In this document: positions 9,506 through 18,621 of the stretch, in pieces
Layout of the letters: each line of letters opens with the position of its first letter
Numbering within the stretch: the stretch's first letter is position 1
Assembly: GCF_013200955.2 (NCBI RefSeq)
Contig: NZ_CP053697.2
Location: forward strand, 1,178,001 to 1,242,000
Direction: 5' to 3'
Source: Pseudomonas campi
GTDB taxonomy: Bacteria; Pseudomonadota; Gammaproteobacteria; Pseudomonadales; Pseudomonadaceae
DNA length: 64,000 nucleotides
Made by a program: the position numbers and the translations under genes
The notes under the pieces: generated by a model
Seen by the model: only the letters and a program-made list of their open reading frames with translations
The model's database searches: none
What the model was told of the DNA's origin: nothing

Positions 9506-11518
9506 ATGTTCAAGTTTCTTGCCGACAGTGGGGTGGGCGCCGGCCGTCACCTGTTGCTGTGGTTCAGTCTGTTGCTGCTGGCGCCAGCCTGGGCTGCGGA
9601 CGAGGCGGGCGAAAGCCCCTATTTCGCCCTGGATGGCGCCGATCCGGCGCTTGACCGGCTGCCGCTCAAGTCGACCCGGGTGGACGTGCGTGTGCTCGGG
9701 GTGATCGCCGATGTACGGGTCATCCAGCAGTACCGCAATGAAGGCACGCGGGCGTTGGAGGCGCGTTACGTGTTTCCCGGTTCGACCCGTGCGGCGGTGT
9801 ATGGCATGACCGTGCGCCTCGGCGAGCGCGAGTTGCGCGCGCAGATCCGCGAGAAACAGCAGGCCCAGGTCGAGTACCAGCAGGCCAAGAGCGCGGGCAA
9901 GACTGCGGCCCTGCTCGAACAGCAGCGCGAGAATGTGTTCCAGATGAATGTCGCCAACATCCTGCCCGGCGATGTGGTCGATGTGGAGCTGCGTTATACC
10001 GAGCTGCTGCTGCCCAGCGATGGCGTCTACCGCTTCGTCTTCCCTACCGTGGTCGGGCCGCGCTACAACGGCGCCCCCGGCAGCGAGAGCAATCAAGCCG
10101 AGCCCTGGATCAGCACGCCCTATCTGGCGCAGGGCGCGGCCGCGGGTGACAGTTTTGCGCTCAAGGTCGAATTGCAGTCGCCCGTGCCGCTGACGGCCAT
10201 CCACTCGCCGAGCCATGCCATCGAGGTGCAGCAGAGCGCGCCGAATCAGGCCCAGGTAGCGCTGGGCGCTGCGGCCGCGCCGGCTAACAACCGCGATTTT
10301 GTCCTCGATTACCGCCTCAGCAGCGCTCAGTTCGAGAGCGGCGTGCTGCTTTCCCGGGGCGCCGAGGAAAACTTCTTCCTGGCCCTGATCGCCCCGCCGG
10401 CCACGGTGAACAGCGCGATGCTGGTGCCGCGCGAATACATCTTCGTGGTGGATATATCCGGCTCCATGCACGGCTTTCCGCTGGATACCGCCAAGCGCCT
10501 GCTGCAGCGCCTGATCGGCCGTTTGCGCCCGGCCGACAGCTTCAATGTGCTGCTGTTCTCCGGCAGTAGCCGCATGCTCGCCGCCGAGTCCCAGCCCGCC
10601 ACCGCGGCAAACATCCAGCAGGCCCTGAGCATGCTCGACACGCAGATGGGCAGTGGCGGCACCGAGCTGTTGCCGGCGCTGCGTCAGGCCCTGAGTGTGC
10701 CGGCCGATGCGGAACGGGCGCGCAGCTTCATCGTGATTACCGATGGCTTTGTGGCGGTCGAGCGCGAAGCCTTCGCGCTGGTGCGCAACAACCTGGACAA
10801 GGCCAACCTGTTCGCCTTCGGTATCGGCAGCTCGGTCAACCGCCAGTTGATCGAAGGCCTGGCGCGGGCCGGGCAGGGCGAGCCGTTCGTGGTGCTCGAT
10901 GCCGAGTCGGCCGACGCCCAGGCCGAACGCTTCCGGCAGATGATCGACGCGCCGCTGCTGGCCAACCCGCAGGTGCGCTTCAGCGGCCTGGAGGTGTATG
11001 ACGTCGAGCCCATGCTGCTGCCGGACCTGTTCGCCCAGCGGCCGCTGGTGGTGTTCGGCAAGTGGCGCGGCGAGGCGCGTGGCAGTGTGCAGGTCGAGGG
11101 GCGTAGTGCAGCCGGCGTCTATCGCCGTGAGGTGGCGATCCGCCCGGAGCAGGCGCAGGCAGATAACCAGGCGCTGGCCTATCTGTGGGCGCGGCACAAG
11201 GTCGCCAGCCTGACCGATCAGGAAACCCTCGAAGGCGACTATGCCCACAGCCAGGCGATTCTCGACCTGGGCCTGAAATACAGCCTGCTGACGCCTTATA
11301 CCTCCTTCATTGCCGTCGACCAGCAGGTGCGCAATGCCGATCCGGCCGCGGCGACCAGCGTCAACCAGCCCGTGCCGTTGCCGCAGGGCGTGAGCAACCA
11401 GGCCATCGGTGCCGTGGTGCCGAGCACACCGGAGCCGAGCGCCTGGGCCATGCTGCTGATTGCCGCGCTGGGCCTGGGCTGGTTGCTGCGCCGCCGCACT
11501 GCCCAGGCGCAGGCCTGA
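9506..11518 (+). CDS. VIT and von Willebrand A domain surface protein with PEP-CTERM-like sorting tail
   Basis: 670 residues. An export signal (about 12-31, ending PAWAAD) is followed by a VIT domain (about 50-170: RVIQQYRNEGTRALEARYVFP, FQMNVANILPGD) and a vWA domain whose MIDAS metal site DISGSMHG lies near 315-322. The C terminus has the three-part sorting signal of PEP-CTERM proteins: PEP (in STPEPSAW, about 641), a hydrophobic helix (AMLLIAALGLGWLL) and a basic RRR cluster. The stop is 3 bases before the start of an exosortase gene, so this is very likely its dedicated substrate. Related VIT/vWA proteins elsewhere are sortase targets. The ATG at 9506 has GGGGAG upstream and precedes the signal peptide. 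Confidence 0.85.
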   Translation: MFKFLADSGVGAGRHLLLWFSLLLLAPAWAADEAGESPYFALDGADPALDRLPLKSTRVDVRVLGVIADVRVIQQYRNEGTRALEARYVFPGSTRAAVYGMTVRLGERELRAQIREKQQAQVEYQQAKSAGKTAALLEQQRENVFQMNVANILPGDVVDVELRYTELLLPSDGVYRFVFPTVVGPRYNGAPGSESNQAEPWISTPYLAQGAAAGDSFALKVELQSPVPLTAIHSPSHAIEVQQSAPNQAQVALGAAAAPANNRDFVLDYRLSSAQFESGVLLSRGAEENFFLALIAPPATVNSAMLVPREYIFVVDISGSMHGFPLDTAKRLLQRLIGRLRPADSFNVLLFSGSSRMLAAESQPATAANIQQALSMLDTQMGSGGTELLPALRQALSVPADAERARSFIVITDGFVAVEREAFALVRNNLDKANLFAFGIGSSVNRQLIEGLARAGQGEPFVVLDAESADAQAERFRQMIDAPLLANPQVRFSGLEVYDVEPMLLPDLFAQRPLVVFGKWRGEARGSVQVEGRSAAGVYRREVAIRPEQAQADNQALAYLWARHKVASLTDQETLEGDYAHSQAILDLGLKYSLLTPYTSFIAVDQQVRNADPAAATSVNQPVPLPQGVSNQAIGAVVPSTPEPSAWAMLLIAALGLGWLLRRRTAQAQA

Positions 11519-11521
11519 GCG

Positions 11522-12907
11522 ATGTCGGTGCTCGCGCTGGACCGACCCGCCTGGCGCCTGCAGCTGCCGGGCTGGGCGTGGCTGCTGTTGCCGGCGCTGG
11601 CCCTGTGGCCGGTGTGGCAAAGGAGCCTGCGGCGGATGAGCGATGGTTCGGATGATCCATTCGGCATCGTCGCCCTGGCCACACTGTTGCTGGTGCTGTG
11701 GCGCGAACGTGACCAGCTGGCGGTCACGCCGCGCTTGCCTGGCCTGCTGCTGGCGCTGTTGCTCAGCGCGGCGGCGTTGCTGAGCCAAGCCTGGCTGCCG
11801 CCGTTGCTGCGCGCGGTACTGGCGGTGCTGGCCCTGTTCGCCGCGCTGCTGGCCGTGCGCGTGCCGGTGCAGGCGTGGCTGGCCTGGTGCGGCCTGGGGC
11901 TGCTGGCATTGCCGCTGCTGTCTTCGCTGCAGTTCTTCATCGGTTATCCGCTGCGGGTGCTGACGGCCGAAGTCAGTGCCTGGCTGCTGCGCGCCGGCGG
12001 GCTGGAGGTGGGGCGCCAGGGCAGCACGCTGGAGGTGGCGGGGCAGCTGGTGATGGTCGATGCGCCCTGTTCCGGCATCCAGATGGCCTGGGTCGCCTAT
12101 TTCACCGCATTCGCCACGGCGGCCTGGCTGCGGCTTGCCGATCGCCAGTTGCTGCGCCGGCTGCCGTTGCTCGGGGTGCTGGTGCTGGCCGGCAATATTC
12201 TGCGCAACAGCCTGCTGGTGCTGCAGGAAACCGGGCGCCTGGCCTGGCCGGCGTGGATGCACGAGGGCACCGGGCTGCTGGTGTTCGTCGGCGTCTGCGC
12301 CCTGGTGCTGCGCTATACGGCGGCCGGTGCCGTGCCGCAGCGTGCCGTGCCACGGCATACGCCGGCGGCTGCCGACCGGCCTTTGCCGCCGCTGCTGCAG
12401 GGGGCGTTGCTGCTGGCCTTCGGCCTGCTGGCGCTGTCTCCGCTGCTGGGGCTGCCGAAGTCCGCGCCAGGGCCGGTCGAGCGTTTCGTCGAATGGCCGC
12501 AACAGTTCGCCGGGCAGCCGCTGCAGCCGCTGGCCCTGTCGGCGGTCGAGCAGCGCTTCGCTGCGCAGTTTCCGGGGGCCATCGCACGCTTTCGCGCCGG
12601 CGCCCAGGTGCTCAGCCTGCGCCATGTCACCCGGCCGACGCGCAAGCTGCACCCGGCGGCGGACTGCTACCGTGGCCTGGGCTATCGCATCCAGGCCATG
12701 AGCCTGCAGCGTCGAGCGCAGGGCGGCGGGTTGCAGCGCTGCTTCGTTGCCAGCGGCCAGGGCCCGGCGTTGCGCGTGTGCGAGTACATCGAGGATGCCG
12801 CCGGGCAGAGTTTCACCGACACCTCGGCCTGGTACTGGGCAGCGCTGGGCGGCGGCTCGACCGGCCCATGGTTGGCGGTGACGGTCGCCGAGGTGTTGTC
12901 ACCCTGA
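11522..12907 (+). CDS. Exosortase with C-terminal EpsI-like domain
   Basis: 461 residues. About eight membrane helices cover residues 15-270. The three residues conserved in exosortases and archaeosortases are all present: Cys183 in DAPCSGIQ, Arg228 in GNILRNSLL and His247 in MHEGTGLL. After a further helix (about 290-312) comes a soluble domain to the end with KLHPAADCYRGLGYRI, which resembles the EpsI/DUF3485 domain often encoded beside or fused to exosortases. The enzyme should recognise and process the PEP-CTERM-like tail of the protein encoded directly upstream. Exosortase loci usually sit near exopolysaccharide genes; none are seen here. The exact exosortase subfamily (possibly one of the single-target types) cannot be fixed without a profile search. 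Confidence 0.85.
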   Translation: MSVLALDRPAWRLQLPGWAWLLLPALALWPVWQRSLRRMSDGSDDPFGIVALATLLLVLWRERDQLAVTPRLPGLLLALLLSAAALLSQAWLPPLLRAVLAVLALFAALLAVRVPVQAWLAWCGLGLLALPLLSSLQFFIGYPLRVLTAEVSAWLLRAGGLEVGRQGSTLEVAGQLVMVDAPCSGIQMAWVAYFTAFATAAWLRLADRQLLRRLPLLGVLVLAGNILRNSLLVLQETGRLAWPAWMHEGTGLLVFVGVCALVLRYTAAGAVPQRAVPRHTPAAADRPLPPLLQGALLLAFGLLALSPLLGLPKSAPGPVERFVEWPQQFAGQPLQPLALSAVEQRFAAQFPGAIARFRAGAQVLSLRHVTRPTRKLHPAADCYRGLGYRIQAMSLQRRAQGGGLQRCFVASGQGPALRVCEYIEDAAGQSFTDTSAWYWAALGGGSTGPWLAVTVAEVLSP

Positions 12908-12967
12908 AGCTGGCTGTCTGCGCCGGGACGTATAGAATCCGCCGGATAGCGACAGGGGAGCGCAAAC

Positions 12968-13966
12968 ATGAAGGTACTGGCAGCTGTGATGGGCGCGACC
13001 CTGGCCTTGGTCGCGAGCGCGGCACAGGCGGAGGCGGCACTGCCGCTCAGCCAGCGCAGCCTGTTGCTCGACGACAGCCGCCTGCCGCGCGAGGCGGCGC
13101 TCGATCGCATGCAGCAGATTCGCTTCGCTTTCCGCGAGCGTCCGGCGCCGGCTGGCCAGCTGCAGGGCTGGTCGCGTGGCTATGGGGGTTATGGCTCCTG
13201 GGATGGCAGCAGTGACTCGGCGCGTCTGGAGCGACGCACTACAGGCCTGCTGGTCGGCGTAGACCGCCCGCTGACGGGTATGTGGATGGCTGGGGCGCTG
13301 GCTGGCGTCAGTCGCAGCGAGCTGCAGGAGGATGAGGGCGGCGACAGTGATGTCGACAGCTATCATCTGGCGGCTTACGCGACGACCCGTTATTACCAGC
13401 TGGGCTTCAAGCTCGGTGCCGCCTACAGCTGGCACGAACTGGACAGCCAACGGCGCAGTGCCGGGCAACGCCTGCGCGGCGACAGTCAGGCCGCCAGCAG
13501 CCAGCTGTTTGGCGAAGCCAGCTATCCCCTGGATTTTCGCGAGTTCACCCTGGAACCCTTCGCCGGCCTGGCCTACGTCCATCTGGACGCCGACAGCCTG
13601 CACGAGGCGGGCGGTGTCGACGCCTTGCAACTGAGCGGCGAACAGCAGGATGGCGCCTACCTGACTCTTGGCTGGCGCCTGGCCAGTGCCTGGCAGGTGC
13701 GCGAGCGGCGCCTGGTCGGCCGCGCCAGCCTGGCTGCACGGCATGGTTTCCTCGATGATCGCGCCGACGCGCAGGCCTGGCAGCCGGCAACTGGGCAGAG
13801 TTTCGAGCTGAGCGGGCGCGAATTCGAGCGCGATCAGCTGCGCCTGGATCTGAGCCTGGACTACCAGCTGAGCGAGCAGCTGTACCTGGGCCTGACCTAC
13901 GCCGGCCAGTACGCCGACGATGCCCGCGACAACCAGCTGGGTGCTCGCTTCAGTCTGCAGTTCTGA
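12968..13966 (+). CDS. Outer-membrane autotransporter-type beta-barrel protein without passenger
   Basis: 332 residues: a signal peptide (MKVLAAVMGATLALVASAAQA), a short helical linker (about 45-60) and an autotransporter-like beta-domain to the end. The barrel region has alternating strands such as GFKLGAAYSWHELD and the terminal aromatic residue (ARFSLQF) that the BAM complex recognises. There is no passenger domain. It follows the exosortase gene by 60 bases, so it could belong to the same transcription unit and help display or anchor the sorted VIT/vWA protein, but that is inference from position only. A GACAGGGGAGC ribosome site precedes the ATG. Confidence 0.75.
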   Translation: MKVLAAVMGATLALVASAAQAEAALPLSQRSLLLDDSRLPREAALDRMQQIRFAFRERPAPAGQLQGWSRGYGGYGSWDGSSDSARLERRTTGLLVGVDRPLTGMWMAGALAGVSRSELQEDEGGDSDVDSYHLAAYATTRYYQLGFKLGAAYSWHELDSQRRSAGQRLRGDSQAASSQLFGEASYPLDFREFTLEPFAGLAYVHLDADSLHEAGGVDALQLSGEQQDGAYLTLGWRLASAWQVRERRLVGRASLAARHGFLDDRADAQAWQPATGQSFELSGREFERDQLRLDLSLDYQLSEQLYLGLTYAGQYADDARDNQLGARFSLQF

Positions 13967-14165
13967 GGGTTTCCGCCGGTCAGGCCGGGCCTGGTCAGCG
14001 GCCGTGGCGGGCTGCCCGCGCGGCGCGGACTCGGGTATACTCGCCGGCTTTTCTGAAACTTCGGGGTCACGGCCTGTCGCCGTGCCCGGTCAGCGGCCGT
14101 CCAGGCTGGCTCGCCGGGCCGCACAGGGCCGCTGCGTCCCGCTTCGCCTGCGAGTGCTGACAGCC

Positions 14166-15261
14166 ATGGAAATCAACCCGATCCTCAACAGCATCAAGGA
14201 CCTGTCCGAGCGGACCCAGACCATTCGGGGGTATCTTTGACTACGATCACAAGCATGATCGTCTGGTCGAAGTAAACCGCGAACTCGAAGACGCCAACGT
14301 CTGGAACAACCCCGAATACGCGCAGAACCTGGGCCGCGAACGCGCCGCCCTGGCGCTGATCGTCGATACCCTGGATGACCTGCACAGCAGCCTGGCCGAC
14401 TCGCGCGACCTGCTCGACATGGCCGTCGAGGAGAACGACGAAGGCGCGGTGAGCGACATCGTCAGCGAAATCGAGCGCCTGCGCGGCATCCTCGAAAAGC
14501 TGGAATTCCGCCGCATGTTCAGCGGCGAAATGGACATGAACAACGCTTATCTCGACATCCAGGCCGGTTCCGGCGGCACCGAGGCGCAGGACTGGGCCAA
14601 CATCCTGCTGCGCATGTACCTGCGCTGGGCCGACAAACGCGGCTTCTCCGCCGAGATCGTCGAGCTGTCCGCCGGCGAAGTCGCCGGGATCAAGGGCGCC
14701 ACCGTGCATATCAAGGGCGAATACGCCTTCGGCTGGCTGCGTACCGAGATCGGCGTGCACCGCCTGGTGCGCAAGAGCCCGTTCGACTCCGGCAACCGCC
14801 GCCACACCTCGTTCTCCGCGGTGTTCGTCTCGCCGGAAATCGATGACAACATCGAGATCGAGATCAACCCGGCCGACCTGCGCATCGACACCTACCGTTC
14901 CTCCGGTGCCGGTGGTCAGCACGTCAACACCACCGACTCGGCCGTACGTATCACCCACGTACCGACCAACACCGTGGTGGCGTGCCAGAACGAACGTTCG
15001 CAGCACGCCAACAAAGACACCGCGATGAAGATGCTGCGTGCGCGCCTGTACGAGCAGGAAGTGCAGAAGCGCAACGCCGCCTCGCAGGCGCTGGAAGAGA
15101 CCAAGTCGGATATCGGCTGGGGCCACCAGATCCGCTCCTACGTGCTGGATGCCTCGCGGATCAAGGATCTGCGTACCAATATCGAGCGCAGTGACTGCGA
15201 CAAGGTGCTGGACGGCGATATTGACGAATACCTCGAAGCCAGCCTGAAACAGGGCCTGTAA
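14166..15261 (+). CDS. prfB: Peptide chain release factor 2, made by programmed +1 frameshift
   Basis: The gene starts at 14166, reads 24 codons, meets an in-frame TGA at 14238-14240, and continues in the +1 frame from 14239 to 15261, giving 364 residues, the normal RF2 length. RF2 recognises UGA and UAA; the tripeptide anticodon SPF (in [11 protein letters not shown]) and the catalytic GGQ (about 249-251) are both intact. The internal TGA provides autoregulation: when RF2 is scarce the ribosome slips and makes more. The gene is followed by lysS after 122 bases, the usual bacterial prfB-lysS pairing. It is not a pseudogene. Confidence 0.97.
14227..14241 (+). promoter_or_regulatory. prfB: Programmed +1 frameshift site of prfB
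   Basis: A Shine-Dalgarno-like G-run (14227-14231) lies three bases before the slippery CTT (14235-14237), which is followed by the in-frame stop TGA and then C (14241). CTT-TGA-C with an upstream internal SD is the classical RF2 frameshift signal. The poor UGA-C termination context and the SD interaction drive slippage onto TTT. Confidence 0.95.
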
Positions 15262-15383
15262 AGCGACTGCGTTTGGCCAGGCAGCGTTGGAAGATGCCTG
15301 ACCTGCGCTCGCTACGCTTTACAACCCCTGTTAAGTAAACCGTTTCCACCCAGGCAAAAGCCTAACCAGGAACCACCAAGATC

Positions 15384-16901
15384 ATGAGCGACCAACAACT
15401 CGACCAACACGCCTCTTCTCAGGACGATGGGCAGCAGGAAGAAAACAAGCTGATTGCCCAGCGCAAAGAGAAGCTTGCTGCCATCCGTGAGCAGGGCAAC
15501 GCCTTCCCCAATGACTTCCGCCGCGACAACTACTGCGCCGACCTGCAGAAACAGTACGCCGAGAAGACCAAGGAAGAGCTGGAAGCCGCTGCCATTCCGG
15601 TCAAGGTTGCCGGGCGCATCATGCTCAACCGTGGCTCGTTCATGGTGATCCAGGACATGACCGGGCGCATCCAGGTCTACGTCAACCGCAAGACCCTGCC
15701 GGAAGAGAAGCTCGCCGAGGTCAAGCACTGGGACATGGGCGACATCATCTCCGCCGTTGGCACCCTGGCCCGTTCCGGCAAGGGCGACCTGTACGTGGAA
15801 ATGACCGACGTGCGCTTGCTGACCAAGTCGCTGCGCCCGCTGCCGGACAAGCACCACGGCCTGTCCGATACCGAGCAGCGCTACCGTCAGCGTTACGTCG
15901 ACCTGATCGTCAACGAAGACGTGCGCGAGACTTTCCGCGTGCGTTCGCAGGTGATTGCGCACATCCGCAGCTTCCTGATGAAGCGCGACTTCCTCGAAGT
16001 GGAAACGCCGATGCTGCAGACCATCCCTGGCGGCGCCGCGGCCAAGCCGTTCGAGACTCACCACAACGCCCTGGATATGCAGATGTTCCTGCGTATCGCC
16101 CCGGAGCTGTACCTAAAGCGCCTGGTGGTTGGCGGCTTCGAGAAAGTCTTCGAGATCAACCGCAACTTCCGTAACGAAGGCGTCTCGACCCGGCACAACC
16201 CCGAGTTCACCATGCTCGAGTTCTACCAGGCCTATGCCGACTACGAAGACAACATGGACCTGACCGAGGAGCTGTTCCGCGAGCTGGCCCAACTGGTCCT
16301 CGGCAGCACCGACGTACCTTACGGCGACAAGGTGTTCCACTTCGGCGAGCCGTTCGTGCGCCTGTCGGTGTTCGACTCGATCCTCAAGTACAACCCCGAG
16401 CTGACCGCCGCCGACCTCAACGACATCGACCGCGCGCGTGAGATCGCCAAGAAGGCCGGCGCCAAGGTGCTCGGCTTCGAAGGCCTGGGCAAGCTGCAGG
16501 TGATGATTTTCGAAGAGCTGGTCGAGCACAAGCTGGAGCAGCCGCACTTCATCACCCGCTACCCGTTCGAAGTCTCGCCGCTGGCCCGTCGCAGCGACGA
16601 CGATCCGAGCGTCACCGACCGCTTCGAGCTGTTCATCGGTGGTCGCGAGATCGCCAACGCCTACTCCGAGCTGAACGATGCCGAAGACCAGGCCGCGCGC
16701 TTCATGCAGCAGGTGGCCGACAAGGACGCCGGCGACGACGAAGCCATGCACTACGACGCCGATTTCGTCCGCGCCCTGGAGTACGGCATGCCGCCGACCG
16801 CCGGTGAGGGCATTGGTATTGACCGCCTGGTCATGCTGCTGACCAACTCGCCATCGATCCGTGATGTGATTTTGTTCCCGCATATGCGCCCGCAGGCTTG
16901 A
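15384..16901 (+). CDS. lysS: Lysyl-tRNA synthetase, class II
   Basis: 505 residues. The N-terminal OB-fold anticodon-binding domain (about 65-155, with [20 protein letters not shown]) precedes the class II catalytic core with motif 1 ([16 protein letters not shown]), motif 2 ([20 protein letters not shown]) and motif 3 ([16 protein letters not shown]). It charges tRNA-Lys. The start ATG at 15384 has AGGA upstream. A hairpin terminator follows the stop codon. Confidence 0.97.
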   Translation: MSDQQLDQHASSQDDGQQEENKLIAQRKEKLAAIREQGNAFPNDFRRDNYCADLQKQYAEKTKEELEAAAIPVKVAGRIMLNRGSFMVIQDMTGRIQVYVNRKTLPEEKLAEVKHWDMGDIISAVGTLARSGKGDLYVEMTDVRLLTKSLRPLPDKHHGLSDTEQRYRQRYVDLIVNEDVRETFRVRSQVIAHIRSFLMKRDFLEVETPMLQTIPGGAAAKPFETHHNALDMQMFLRIAPELYLKRLVVGGFEKVFEINRNFRNEGVSTRHNPEFTMLEFYQAYADYEDNMDLTEELFRELAQLVLGSTDVPYGDKVFHFGEPFVRLSVFDSILKYNPELTAADLNDIDRAREIAKKAGAKVLGFEGLGKLQVMIFEELVEHKLEQPHFITRYPFEVSPLARRSDDDPSVTDRFELFIGGREIANAYSELNDAEDQAARFMQQVADKDAGDDEAMHYDADFVRALEYGMPPTAGEGIGIDRLVMLLTNSPSIRDVILFPHMRPQA

Positions 16902-16982
16902 TTGCGCGGCCCGTTGCGGGCACTGTGCGCACCGCGCTGCATGGCACATGGCTAGTACTGCCATGCCGGCGATGAAAAAGGA

Positions 16983-17011
16983 GGGTCTGCCCATGGCAGG
17001 CCCTGTTTTTT
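16983..17011 (+). terminator. Rho-independent terminator of lysS
   Basis: A 9-bp stem with one G-T pair (GGGTCTGCC at 16983-16991 against GGCAGGCCC at 16995-17003), a 3-base loop and a following T-run (17006-17011). Confidence 0.8.
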
Positions 17012-17023
17012 GTCCGGATTTAG

Positions 17024-17219
17024 CAGGCTGTTGAAAAACGTTGGCGAGGCAGTCAGCGCAAGGCAAAAACAGGCGAAAAAGCGCAGTTTACGAGCTGTAA
17101 ATGAGCATGACTCGTTCCACTCGCCCTTCGGGCCGCGCTAAAGCGCGTTAGCCGCAAGCGGCTTGTTGAGCCTGTTTTTAACGCCGCGATGGCAACGCAG
17201 GTAGTTTTTCAACAGCCTG
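17024..17219. repeat. Family A inverted-repeat element, copy A1
   Basis: A 196-bp non-coding element bounded by perfect 16-bp inverted repeats (CAGGCTGTTGAAAAAC at 17024-17039; complement at 17204-17219). It carries the family core TTTAC-N5-GTAAA at 17087-17101, preceded by GCGCAG. It fills most of the 338-base gap between lysS and the TetR gene; the rest holds the lysS terminator and the ribosome site of the TetR gene. The same core recurs in copies near 25.5, 26.45, 29.77 and 43.55 kb. Confidence 0.8.
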
Positions 17220-17239
17220 TTAGCGAGGTTTAACCAGCA

Positions 17240-17953
17240 GTGACTTTCAGCTCAGCCCCGGAATGCCCGGCCATAATCGCCGGCCAGCTCGCCGAAAACG
17301 TGCAATACCGTGGCCGCAAGGCCAGTCGTAATGGCAGCGAACAACGCCGCCTGAGTATTCTCGAAGCCGCTCTGCGCATCATCGTGCGCGAGGGGATGCG
17401 TGGCGTACGGCATCGCGCGGTGGCTGCCGAAGCCGGCGTACCGCTGTCGGCCACTACCTACTATTTCAACGATATCCAGGACCTGATCGCCGACAGTTTC
17501 GCGCTGTTCGTCAAACGCAGCTCGACCAATCTGGCCAGTCTGTGGAGCGGTATCAACGAGGATTTCCTGCGCATGTCCGCCGCCATCGAGAGCAATCCAC
17601 AGGCGCGGCGTGACATGGTCGAGCATGTCATCGAGCTGGCGGTGGCGCATATCGAGGCCAAGGCCCGTGAAGGCGATGCCGAACTGCTGGTGGAGCTGGC
17701 CTTCCGCCAGGAAGCGCTGACCAATACCAGCCTCAATGCGCTGGCCGTGGCTTACCGCAACCTGCGTTTCCACTTTGCCGAGCGCGCCCTGCGTGCCATG
17801 GGCTCGGCGGCGCCGGTCGAGGATGCGCAGGTGTTGACTACGCTTATTTTGCGGATGGAATATCATGCCCTGGTCGATGGGGTGGGGAACCTGGATATGC
17901 CAGGCCAGCGGGCAGTGCTCAAACGCTTCCTGGACCTGGTCATAGGGCTGTAG
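17240..17953 (+). CDS. TetR/AcrR-family transcriptional regulator
   Basis: 237 residues with an N-terminal TetR helix-turn-helix (about 38-85: ILEAALRIIVREGMRGVRHR, then AVAAEAGVPLSATTYYFND) and a helical ligand-binding C terminus. The start is a GTG at 17240, only 21 bases after the end of repeat A1, with GCGAGG upstream. A TetR gene at this place follows prfB-lysS in P. aeruginosa as well. The regulated genes are unknown; the downstream lipoprotein gene is separated by a terminator-like hairpin. Confidence 0.85.
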   Translation: MTFSSAPECPAIIAGQLAENVQYRGRKASRNGSEQRRLSILEAALRIIVREGMRGVRHRAVAAEAGVPLSATTYYFNDIQDLIADSFALFVKRSSTNLASLWSGINEDFLRMSAAIESNPQARRDMVEHVIELAVAHIEAKAREGDAELLVELAFRQEALTNTSLNALAVAYRNLRFHFAERALRAMGSAAPVEDAQVLTTLILRMEYHALVDGVGNLDMPGQRAVLKRFLDLVIGL

Positions 17954-17968
17954 GATCAGACCCGACCA

Positions 17969-17988
17969 AGCCCCGCTGCTGCGGGGTT
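17969..17988 (+). terminator. Probable terminator after the TetR gene
   Basis: Stem CCCCGC (17971-17976) with GCGGGG (17981-17986), TGCT loop, AA before and TTT after. Short but well placed 15 bases after the stop. Confidence 0.6.
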
Positions 17989-18051
17989 TGCCGTTTTCGG
18001 CAGCAGCAAAACCCCGCGAGCGGCACCAACGGATCTCACAAGGAGTGCGTA

Positions 18052-18609
18052 ATGAATGCCTGGCGCGTTGCGGTAGCTGCCTTAGCCTGCCTGTTGTTGA
18101 GTGGTTGCCTGGTCACCTTCAAGGACCCGATCCCGGCCAACGAGGCGGCACCCATACCTTTGCTCGGTGAGTGGGAACGCAAGGACGAGTGGGGCGAACG
18201 CCAGTACCTGTCGATCAGCCGCTCCGGCTCCAATGTTTATAAGGCGCGTGCCTGGCTGGATGATGAAGACGGCCTGAAGGAGGTCGACGAATACGGCTTC
18301 ACCGTCGCCCACCACGGTCGGCGCTGGTATGTCTCGGCGGGCCTGCCCAAGCGCCTGGGGGCGAATTTCGCGATTGCCGGTTTCGAACTGACGGCCAGCA
18401 ACGAGCTGGTGATCTACAACCTGGATGTGGAGCGCATTCTGCAGGAAATGCAGGGTGGCATTCTCCAGGGTCAACCGGTGGAAACCAGCGAAGGCGAGGC
18501 CGTGCTGGTCACCAGCCCGCTGGATCAGGTCTTCGGTTATCTGGATGACCAGGCCAACGCAGACGTATTCGTCGAGGTGGCGCGTTATCAGCGCAGCAGC
18601 GAGCAGTAA
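18052..18609 (+). CDS. Small lipoprotein of unknown function
   Basis: 185 residues. A lipoprotein signal peptide ends in the lipobox LLSG-C with the acylated Cys at residue 19. The mature part (GEWERKDEWGERQYLSISRSG, DEYGFTVAHHGRRWYVSAGLP) looks like a small beta-barrel-like fold but I recognise no named domain. It has a good AAGGAG ribosome site and lies 12 bases before the QEGLA-protein gene, so the two are probably one operon, as in P. aeruginosa near lysS. Confidence 0.8.
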   Translation: MNAWRVAVAALACLLLSGCLVTFKDPIPANEAAPIPLLGEWERKDEWGERQYLSISRSGSNVYKARAWLDDEDGLKEVDEYGFTVAHHGRRWYVSAGLPKRLGANFAIAGFELTASNELVIYNLDVERILQEMQGGILQGQPVETSEGEAVLVTSPLDQVFGYLDDQANADVFVEVARYQRSSEQ

Positions 18610-18621
18610 CGGAGCAGTTCG

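Noticed and set aside
9485..12652. Open reading frame of 1055 codons on the minus strand opposite the VIT/vWA and exosortase genes
   Set aside because: Composition is dominated by Gln, Arg, His and Ala with no domain; it is the antisense shadow of two clearly coding plus-strand genes in GC-rich DNA.
14166..14240. prfB as a pseudogene with an early stop
   Set aside because: The stop is the programmed frameshift site and the rest of RF2 is intact in the +1 frame.
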